A stretch of DNA of 64,000 bases, from NCBI GenBank assembly GCA_024362935.1, contig JANCRA010000007.1, forward strand, positions 21,787,003 to 21,851,002, in the 5' to 3' direction. Both the position numbers and the translations under genes were made by a program. Of this stretch, positions 12,201 through 22,230 are shown in pieces. The notes below the pieces were generated by a model that was given only the letters and a program-made list of their open reading frames with translations, did no database searches and was not told where the DNA came from. The stretch's first letter is position 1; the number at the start of each line of letters is the position of its first letter. Origin of the DNA: Setophaga petechia (lineage: Eukaryota > Chordata > Aves > Passeriformes > Parulidae).

Positions 12201-15200
12201 GGTTTAGCAGAGGTTAGAAGTGGAATAAATGTTAAAATTCAGCTACTTGCTATGCTATGCCATGGCTAACTGGTGTTATTATGGCTCTTCACCTCTACTG
12301 TACTTTCATTTTCATACCATCTGTCTCTTGCACTAGATGACAGATACAGAGCCTTAAGTGGCTGAGCATTTGACAAGCATTATGGAAAGGATGTGCTGAA
12401 ATGGAAGATCTATTCTTGATCTAGAAGAAAACCACCTTACTTTAAAACACCTTAGTTTATGGGAAAGTTAAGTTTTTAAAAATGGAGAATTCCAGTAAAG
12501 GTGAAAGATTGGAAAAGGAAGAAAGAATGTGTTCTGGAAAGAGAGGAGCCAAGTTGCCATAGTGAACCCTTGGAAGCTGAGAACACCTGAAACTCAAGTT
12601 ACAGTTAGGCAGTCACTGCACCTATTACTGCATACCAGTGTTAGACTGCTATGATCTGTTTTGTGTTTATTTGCTACTTTCCATGCATTGCTTTGGTCCT
12701 CAGTCTTGTAAAATTGCACTAGCCAAGGACAACTCTAAAATAAATCCCTAGAATCATTTACATTACATCAACATTCATAAGCCACTCAAAACATTTTCTT
12801 TTTTTGCACTGGTTACTGTTACCTGTTAGCTCACATGGGGATGTTGATTTGAAACATTTACCTCAGAGCTGACTTCATCAGTCAGACTTTATTATCTTAG
12901 GATGTGATTACCTTGTTATTCCATCATTGGTTTTACCCTAGGTGAAACTTAAAGAAAAACCAGAAAGGAAAATGTAGATCAGAAGAAACTTATCATTAGT
13001 AAGGAGATGTTTTGATGTTAATTCTACTTCTTGGTCATGTTAATTTTTAATTGTGAAGAAACATATTGATTCTAATTTCCCAGCCTGTATTTGTGAGTCA
13101 TTAATGTGCAGCAACTTGAAGAAGGTGTGGATGAATGTCACAGCTAAATAGAGTTTCACAGCCTGCTTCTGCTCCTCTATCACCTTATGGTGCTTTCTTT
13201 CATAAAATGGTAATAATTCCATGACTTTTTCAGACAGAACAAACTTTCTGTCTTGTAAAATTTATTCTGCTCCTCAGAAGGAATCTTTGCAAGTTCTCTC
13301 CAGCAGAAGCATGGATTTAAGTACACTTGTGCAATTCTATAAATTGCCTTCTCACCATCTTGTGGCTTAATACCATTTATTTTTCCTACACTACTAAATT
13401 AGCATTCATTTAGAAAACCCAAGCTATTATGTAATTAAATGTGTGTAAATGCAACAACATCAAAAAAATCTTTGTGTTAGGAGGTTGTTTTTTCCCAAAA
13501 CCTTTATGAAAAGTAGGCAAATGGAAACACCAGCCTTTCCTGCAGTAATTTGCAGAGAACTGTGTGGGTAACTGTTCTACTTACGTTTTGAAACCTATAA
13601 TTTTCTCCACCAGTGCCAATCAGAAATCAAAATGACTAAATTGCGCTTAAATTCAGCTCAACAAAGCACAAATACGAGGACTAAATAGCAGATAAATGGT
13701 CGATAACCTAAGATGAAAGAGGATAATATACCATGTACCTTTCAGAAGGGACTGTAGTATTTTTTTTAACAGCTAATAACTTTTTTCTTGTAAACTACAA
13801 GAAATAAGAACATCAGCAAACAAACAAAACCCAAACATTTAAAAAATATTTGAAGAATATTATTATTCTAAGCTAAAAATATTTGTTCTGAAATTACTTT
13901 AAATTAGTTATATGAGTTACTAAAATCACAATAGAAACATACTAAATAAACCCAGTATTATTACAATACAAATGGTATATTTCTCATCTGGTGGATGTAG
14001 GAAATATATCCTGAAGTTATTCTGTATCTTCTAAAATAATGGACTGTCTATCTTCTTTGCTCTAGCATAAAATCATGTATTATTTCTGAAAACCTGAACT
14101 CTATCTAGCTCTAACAACCTTGATGTTTGTAAGGTGGAGAATATTATACCTCTCTCATGTGATTTTCCACTGCACATTGCTGCAGAGCTTGACATTATTG
14201 GTTTCCAGTTCAGAGCCAGTACCTGCAGATGGGGCTGAATCTTGGTGAGGTTATTTCCTTTCCAGGCTTCTTAAATCAGCAATTCACTAGACATTCAGGA
14301 GTAAAAAACACATTTAAAGGTGTAGTTAGTCAAATTAAATCCAAGTGCCTGACTCTTAATAATTTTTGAATTGATAACATGATATTTTTTGAGAATGAGC
14401 CTGGGCTCATAAAGATGTATGTCAGTTTCTCTGACAATAACTTTATGTCCTGGAAAGTCCTACATTTTCAGAAAAGTAAGTAAGAAAAATAATCTTAAAA
14501 ATGCCTAATTTCAATCTATCCAGGAAATAATCTATAAATGGGAAAAATATTCAAAGCGAGGAGATAAAGGGCACTAGAGTACATTTAAATATTAAAAAGA
14601 TTTTTTAAAAGCACTGTATTTACCTGATATATTGTGCAAATTGTTCCATCTAGTGCAGACAATTCTAAAATTCTGGAGGTCTGCTTGGGATCCCAGAAGA
14701 TCAGAAGAATACTCCAGCACCACAACAAATTTCTATTTTTTTTCTTTTTAAATGAAGAAGCACCTTTCCTCTCTTACAGTGTTCAGATAATGCTGTTAAT
14801 GATGCCTCACTGAATTTTCCTGAGAGAAACAAGAGCCATGCAAAGGGATGTGAACTGCATGAGCTTTCACTATTTATTTATTGATTTTTCATTCAGTTTT
14901 TAAGGTACCTATTTGTCTAATCTAGAAAAACAGTTAAAGCTTGACAGAACAGTTGGCATTTGCTTTTTTTCCTGTTGTTCTATTCATGGTCACATTAGAT
15001 ATTCCTGAGCTTACTGAGTGTTTTCTTTCCTGTTCCACCACAATGTCAAAGTGTTTTTTGTGGTGTGTGGTTTCTTTTTTTAATGGTGCTTTCCTTCTTT
15101 AGCAGATACTCTGTCTTCTCTTTTATTTGACCTGTACACAGATTGCTTGGGTCAAAACCAGTTGTGGTGGTGGTGCAGGAGTCTTACGTGGCTAAAAGCA

Positions 15201-18200
15201 ATATGTAATTCATCAAATGTCCCAGTTCATCTGTTTCTAGATTTTACATTCCTGTGTTTTACTCTTTCATTCAATATTACTTTTAACAACATGCTTGGAT
15301 AAAAACAATTTAATGCTATTTTTAATTCTTTATAACGTGGGTGCATGGCTCACTCATGCCAGCAATCTACATGGGTAGGGTAGGTTTCTTCAAATGTAGT
15401 GTCTTAATGTATTTATTTTTAAGATCTTTTTGTACTTTGACTTTGAGAAATCATCTCAGTCATACTGTGCATTTGGTGAATGTTTTTTGGGTAGCTTTTA
15501 ATAATTCATAATTTCAACATCCTCAATGAGAAGTATGTTTTAATAGAGATGTGTTTGGTATGGCAGATTTATTTGAATATCTTTTCTCTTCATATTTTGT
15601 TATATTCTGTGTGGTACTACATTTTAAACACACTTTACACCTGTAAATGTATGTATACCATTGTATGGCATTTGGGGATTTTTAAATTATTTTGCATTGC
15701 ACAGGTACTAAATAATTACTTCCCAATACCATAAAAATTTATTTCATACTTCATGTGAAATTAGGCAATCCACAATCCAGTTGCAAAATAACTTTATTTT
15801 CTAGGTAACATGAACTGTCTCCAGGTACTGATTGCCCAGTCAGAGTAACTGAGGCAAATAAAATTTATTTATGAATGTAATAAATCTTGCAAAAGTACTC
15901 CTTTTTCTCGATTAACTATTCTTTTATTGTAATTTATGTGAGTGACTGTGGTCTGGTAGAATATCTGTTCAGAAAATAGGAGCAGTAGGTTGAACAGGTT
16001 CTGGACACTGGTTGGGAGGCAACTTTGAGTGTTTCTAATATATTTTGGCTGACTTACACACTGCTTTTTTGCTCCATTATTTTTTTTTCTTTAACAGAGA
16101 GGTGACTAAGAACAAATAACACATTCTGTGTGCTTATTTACAACCCTTGCTTCCAATGTACACCACAAAAAGCAAATGCTGAAGTGTGTGTGCACACTGT
16201 ATAACTTCAGGCATGGCAATGTAATACCGGGTTAAGAGCTGCTCTGAGAACTGTCACATTAGATGGTGAAGCAGAAGGGTGCCTAATTGCATTCTGGATG
16301 TTTTACTGGAACTATTAAAAAATTATACTAAGCACAGAAGAGAAGGAAGTGCAGACAGAGCTTGTACAATGAGCTTGAAGAAAAATATTCAGTGAACTAC
16401 TAAAACATTCAGGTTGTTAGTGAATTTAACAACCTGGATTGAAACCCTTTCTGTGCAATGTGTAAAGCACTCACTACATTTCAGACTCCTTATAAGCTTT
16501 TCTCACTTCCTTTGCACTAGAAGTTAGTAGCCTCTTTACAAAATTTTAATGAATATCAACAATCCTTTAAAGCAGACAGAATAGAAAGAATTAACTAAAT
16601 AAGTATCTACCTGAAACTAGGATGTAATGTAAGTTTAATTACTTTTATCACAATCTATAATAGTCAAATGGCACAGAATAACTGATTAAGTCTTGAACTG
16701 ATTTTTGTTTTGTTTTTGTAAAACAAGCTCAGTAGCATGCTGTCCTCTTTTTAATTGATTAATATTTTGTTATGGTCTCTGGCATCTTTTGGACAGCCAT
16801 CAGCTTTTCTTGCAAGATGCAGAGGTTCTTACAGGAGGTCTCCTTTTTGTCTTGACTAGATCTAGTGCTGTTTAGATAAACTTTCAGTGAGGCCAGAATT
16901 CCATATACTTTACTTGTCACAAATTTCTCCTGCAAAGAAAAAGAAGGGTAGGGATTGTGAAGAAGACAGTAAAAGTAATGCAAAGATCAGAAATGAGTGA
17001 CCTTTGCTGTATGAGCCAATAAGGGTTTGGTGGGGATAAATGTCAGTCAGGAGCAGAGACCTTCAGCTGTAAGAGTTTGCGTGGCCTTTGTGTGGCCACA
17101 TCCCTGCCTGGCCTTTCAGACAAAGAGGAATCAGTTTGGAGCTTGACATGGGAGAGTGGCTTGATCTTAATGCAATCATTAAAAGTGGTCCTGGGAATCA
17201 CTGGGATGCACATACTTTGTGTGTGCAGTGTGGGTGTCTGCAGGAATGGCTGTAGTGTGCTTTTAGGGCTAGCAGGAAAATGCATGGGATCTGCAGCTGC
17301 AGGAAAATAGGGAATGATTGCCATGAAAAGATGTTATCATTCCTGCTGTAATGTTTTTGGTGACTTGAAGGCACATACCTGAGGTTGCAAAGTGGTCCTG
17401 TGAGGTGGTCCTGCAATCTCTCCACCCACTTTTAGAACAGACACAACTTTCAAGGGCTACACATCTCTGGTTATAGAGATATTAAGATAATGCAGTGATC
17501 ATGAACTGAGATGAAAAAATTTGGACCTCGTTGAAATACACTGAGCTTTTCAATACCTACAAAAGTTCATCTGCATTATTTTAATAATAAAACCTACCTC
17601 TATTATAATTATTTCATGGGCATCCTTTGGAGAGAAGCACAAAGATAATGTACTACACCTTTGTAAATAGCAGATTCTCTTTGCAGAGTCATCAATATAG
17701 TAATTTATCTACTTCTCTCTTTTTGGAACTATGAAAAATTGTTTGAAGCACTTCAGCAAAACCCCAGTATGGTTGAAGGAGCTCTGCATGCTTTTTTAAA
17801 ATTATACTTCATCCCCTGGATCACATCTGTCAACAGTCACACTTAAAAACATTTCAAACATGACTCCAATTTTTTTAGATGCTAAAAAATTAATCTGCCC
17901 TATCTCATATGTTTGCCGTATCTTAAATCCCAGTTAAAACTTATATCAGTTTACTTTAAAAAATTGCTAGATGTGCAGATGATTGCTTTGTTAAATAGTA
18001 TAGCAAAATTTTTGTGTAAGTGGAGCTTCCTAACTGTATCTCAACAAACCGGTTTCATTTTGTTTTCTCTCAGTTACTTAAGCAGAGGGTATATTTACTT
18101 ACTGCTATTTATTGAGATCTGTCCTCTATCAATCCTGTTCTCAGCTGAAATACCATTTTTGCTGCTGTGTTTGGGGGCTCTACTTCTGGGCCAGAATGAA

Positions 18201-18229
18201 AGGAGTATTTCAGGTAGCTGTGCTTTACA
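9214..18229. other. Non-coding AT-rich DNA, no gene recognised
   Basis: Nine kilobases with no recognisable exon, repeat family or RNA gene. The largest open frame (128 codons, minus strand, 11678-12064) has no recognisable domain, no homopolymer bias and no splice context, and is within chance expectation for this length. A short (GA)n run is present at about 9822-9836, and an A-rich CAAACAAAACCCAAACA string at 13821-13837. Confidence 0.65.
10568..10579. repeat. Short palindrome GTGTGTACACAC
   Basis: Perfect 12-bp palindrome inside a TG/CA-rich patch. A related pair, ACACACAGAATCACAGTGTC and ACACACAGAGTGTC, follows within 40 bp, suggesting local slippage. Confidence 0.7.
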
Positions 18230-18560
18230 GAGGGAGATTAGAAAGAAAGGTTTTGTTGGCTGTGGAGGAGCTGCCAAAGGTGGTTTTGCAGCAGAGCCTC
18301 CCCGGGCTGTGCAGAGGGGTGCAGGCAGATGTGCTGCAGGGCAGAGCAGGGATCCTCTGCTCGCACTCACCTCCGTGCCTGGGCTGCAGGGAAGGGCAGG
18401 GGCCTGGCTTGGGTGGTCCCCAGGCTCCTCTGGGGCTGTCTGGCTGTGCCCAGCCAGCAGGAGCCTGCTGGGGACAGGGAGCCAGGCTGGGGGCACGAGC
18501 CCTGGTGCAGGGCGCTCACCTCACTGGTCGGGGCTGCCTTTGCTGTTCCTGACTTACAGC
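18230..18560. other. GC-rich, CpG-poor patch with frames open on both strands
   Basis: Base composition jumps well above the AT-rich surroundings. The patch is full of CTGG/CAGG/GGGC strings but holds only about six CpG dinucleotides, so it is not a CpG island. Frames of 253, 146 and 86 codons (plus strand) and 133 codons (minus strand) overlap here because stop codons are rare in GC-rich DNA. No protein family is recognisable in any of them. It could be an unclassified repeat fragment or an unusual unique segment. Confidence 0.6.
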
Positions 18561-21500
18561 AAGGAGTTAATGGCTGTGTTAATGTCTGAGGTTCTCTCAG
18601 TATTCACAAGGGCAGAAAAGTTGCTTAGCAAGAGTAAGTACTGTGCAAAGACTGCATCTCAAATTGTCTTATGAATTTGTAAGCCAGTACAGCAGAATGA
18701 TGTTGAGGTAGCACTGATGGGTACCAGGCAATAGTCCTCACAGGTTTAAGGGGGTCACAGGCTGTGCAATATGGGCTTTTCAATGTTCATGGATCAAAGA
18801 GAGGGAAGAAGAGAGGTTTCGTGAGATTTGAGTCAGTGTGAATATGCTTTTGTACAGTGCTCCAACTCTGTGGATATGGCATTTTTGGTCTTGAGCATCC
18901 CAAGGGCATGGAAGGAGCCCAGAGGGAATGCACACATTTTCCATCTAGGTTAGATCCCTGCTGTATTTAAGTAGATAATTTTCCTTCTGTTTAACCCTTC
19001 ATGTTTGCTACTATTTTAATAAGCAATAATTTGTAGACATGAAGGCTCTCTGGTGTAAGTCAGCCACATCCTGAGTTTATTCTGAGATTTATAAATAAAA
19101 CTACAGGCTTTTCAAACTTTCTTTTTCAGCAATTTCTTAAGGGAGAGCTAATTTATTTCAAAAGTGGATTAACTCTTTTAAAAGCACTTCTTTTTCGCCC
19201 CCAGCTACCACTTAGAATTGTGAATTTCTTCATTCTTAGCAGCCATCTTTACATTTTAACAGTGATTACTATTATTACCTGGAAATCTGTGCATAACTTT
19301 TTCATATAGACAGCATCTCACTTTCTAAACCATATACAGTCTTTCACTGGAAACTTCTGTCAAGGCAACTACCCTGTTATTTTCCACCTCCATAACACAT
19401 GCACAATGCATATTATTCAAAAAGTAGAAGAGGGATCAAATTATTTTCCTTTCTCCAGAATAAACAACGAACTGCTTTATATATGTGTGGAGAGTTATGG
19501 CTTTGGCCACACTTAAGTGTAACATATTTTCTGTATTCATCTTCCTGATTAAAATGTTTATCAGAGAGTACACTTGGTAACTCTTGAAACTGTTAGATAC
19601 TTGCTTTTTAAAGAATTAATAAGGGAGAATGTCTTTGATTATAGTTTACTAGATGTTCTTCTTAAATTATCCGTAACGTGACAGTTACGGTTTTCTTTTA
19701 GATGTGGTAGATTGTGTTTAGCAATGACCTTTAAATGTTCTCATCATGGTACATTTTAGTCACTGCTTCTAATCCTGCAGGAAAAAAAACCTAAGCAGAA
19801 AATGTCTGGCTAAAAATACACCTAATAATATTATAAATAACATAAAAGATAACTTTGGCCTTTTTCAAAGCTCTTAACCTGTCAAGCCATAAGCTGCAAA
19901 TGGTATTACTATGCAGGCACTCCAGGTTTTGCCAAAACCTTTGAGAAAAATGAAGGAAATAGCTGGTATTAATGGCTTTCAAAATTCAGGAGAACTTGCA
20001 CAGAATAAGTTGCTTCTAAAAGGCATTAGCTCTTTATTTTTGTCAGAGAAGAGCAGTAAAGAATAAATTGTTCCCTTTTTCTTTCTATTTTTATAGTGTT
20101 TTCTGAAATACAATAATAGGCTAGAGAGGCATACTCTTAAATGTTTTTCTTGATCATGGTAAAAAGAACAGTCCAACTCATTTTATTACTTAGAGTTAAT
20201 TTAACCTTTAATATAAGTAACTAATATTCTCCTACTCTTCAGTTGACAGCCTTCCAGTTTGGCTCCCATTCCACTTTAAAGTGCAGTTTCATCAATTCAA
20301 ATGTCACCTTGACAACAGAGGGGGTCAGATTCAACTGGTTCAAAGCAACTTGACACAATGTCACTTCTAACTCAGCTTATGTAGGAAAAGAAAAATATTT
20401 CAAGGTCCCTCTTTTGCATTCAGATCTGTATGAATGATTCTTTTAGGTTATTAGTCCAGTGCTATCTTGCAGACACTAATCCAGAAATAATAACTGAGAA
20501 AGAAAGCTCAGTAAATGTCAGTGAAGAGCATGAGTGATGATCATCATTTAACAACTAAATTCAAGTCCTCTGTTTTCTATTTTACAAAAATCCATGTTCG
20601 CACAGTTTGATTTTGACAACAGGAATAAAAGAAATAGGCTAAATGATCTGAGTTCTGGTGAAAGACAGCTGTAAATCAAGAATAACCTTCTGCTGGGTAT
20701 TGTATCTGGTGTGCAGCAACCTTGTTTTTGAAAAATCATTCAGGGCTGAAAGTCAGGAAATTGAGTAAGTAGAAGGGGGTTAAAAGAGGACCACATCTAT
20801 CTTTTCATGTCTTACAAGTTGGACTGTGTGACCTAATTGGATGAAAAATTAAGTTACATGTTAGTAAAAGAGATTTACATGACTGATAGTGCTCCTAGTA
20901 AAGTGATGATAATTTCAGTTTAATAAGGAAGGTTTGGTCTCATATTTGATATTCAGAAAGATTTTATTTGCGAATTATGATTAAATTCTGTATTGATATG
21001 GCTTCTCTGAAGTTTGACAATAAAATTATTGCCTGTCTCGAGGAGGCTGGAAAAGAAAGAATCTTCAGTGAAGGTCCCAGCTGGGTGTTAAAATGTCGTT
21101 CTCTTGTGCACAGGGAAAGTGCCTTTTATTGCTCATTCCTAGGATTGTATGAAGTTGGTGTTTGTTTTTAATGTCAGTTTCCTCTTCTTTTTAGGTGCCT
21201 CCTTGAAAATTCTAAACATTTCCCTTCTTTCATCCTGTGCACATGTTTTCTTTACTCTGTTATAGTAAACAGTATAAATAGGATGTCCTATGTACTTCTG
21301 TATGGTACAGTTTGAAGGCATGAGAATGCACATTATATGGAGAGGAACACTGTTTTCAATGGTTACAACATGATGTGAAATGAATAACAGAACTCTGATG
21401 CTCCCAAAGAATATTTGGAGTATATTTGCATTTTGTTATTCCTTCTCCTCCTCTTCTCATTAGGATATTAACAGATACTGCCTGTTTTCAAAATGGAAAA

Positions 21501-21959
21501 CTGCAGCCATTCTCCAGGTGATCAAATGGCCACTTGTTTTAAATTAAAAGAAAAAAAAAAGTGGACTGAAAGCATAGAACACATGACCTAAAATTAAAGA
21601 TCTGAATGATGTAATATGATTTAAATTTCATATTTCAATCCACAGACCAAATTTAGGCTAGGAATGAATGGCACAACTGCCTTCAAAATGAATGGGATTT
21701 TTTTTTCCATTTTTTTGAAGGCTGGAACTCAGCCCTCAGGTTCACATGATCTGCTGTTTTTTGATTTGAACTAGCTCTTGTCTCTAGTTATCCACCAATT
21801 ATGGCAAACTAATTTCCACTAATGACAACTCTCAAATCGTCCTTCACAAGTTTTAATCTAATTTCTTTTTTGGCCTTGGGCTTTCAGAAGCATACACCAA
21901 AGTGACTGTAAATTAGGTCTAGAGTAAAGAACAAAATATTACACAGAAATGTGACCCTG
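18561..21959. other. Non-coding DNA, no gene recognised
   Basis: Unique AT-rich DNA. The only notable structure I see is a 7-bp perfect inverted repeat with CpGs at 19671-19690. Open frames are all under 70 codons and unsupported. Confidence 0.6.
19671..19690. repeat. Perfect 7-bp inverted repeat CCGTAAC / GTTACGG
   Basis: Arms CCGTAAC (19671-19677) and GTTACGG (19684-19690) flank the 6-base spacer GTGACA. Both arms keep a CpG in otherwise CpG-poor DNA. The right side contains CAGTTA, which matches a MYB-type core, but binding is not shown. Confidence 0.8.
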
Positions 21960-21973
21960 TAATAATGAACAAG

Positions 21974-22230
21974 GTGCCCCAGAGGGTTTTGTGTGTTATG
22001 ATACTCTTCTCTCTTCAGAAACATTATCAGGAACCTACAAGAAATTACATGTGGCCCTTGTGATTCCTTGTAGGTTCCAGAGTTGCATTTATGCAGATGA
22101 CTTTGCAATCTGCATGAGTGGACCATCTGCCACACACCTTCCAGTTGAAGTAAAGTGTATTTTGAACCTTGTGCAATTGATTGCCTAAAAATGGATTTTA
22201 GCAAGTTGTTCCTATTTCATCTGGAGTTAG
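21974..22230 (+). mobile_element. Decayed non-LTR retrotransposon reverse transcriptase, not CR1-like
   Basis: Three reverse transcriptase landmarks occur in order on the + strand but in shifting frames. A V-P-Q motif at 21974-21982 is followed by V-L-C-V and L-F-S-L (21986-22015), matching the G-V-P-Q-G-S-V-L-S block. The catalytic Y-A-D-D is at 22090-22101, followed by F-A-I-C. K-N-G-F (22187-22198), then by a frameshift F-S-K (22197-22205), matches the N-G-F-K-F-S block. DD-to-NGF spacing, about 29 codons, is normal. CR1 carries F-A-D-D-T and RTE elements differ again; the F-A-I-C / N-G-F-K-F-S signature is that of I/Jockey-type elements. Stops and at least two frameshifts show it is dead. 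Clade assignment is by motif only. Confidence 0.5.
22030..22078. repeat. 12-bp perfect inverted repeat
   Basis: GGAACCTACAAG at 22030-22041 and its exact reverse complement CTTGTAGGTTCC at 22067-22078, separated by 25 bases. It lies between the first and second reverse transcriptase motifs of the surrounding relic. Confidence 0.9.

Noticed and set aside
17913..18674. 253-codon open frame as a protein-coding gene
   Set aside because: No recognisable domain, and several other frames on both strands are open over the same GC-rich patch, so openness is explained in part by composition. Kept only as a finding about the patch.
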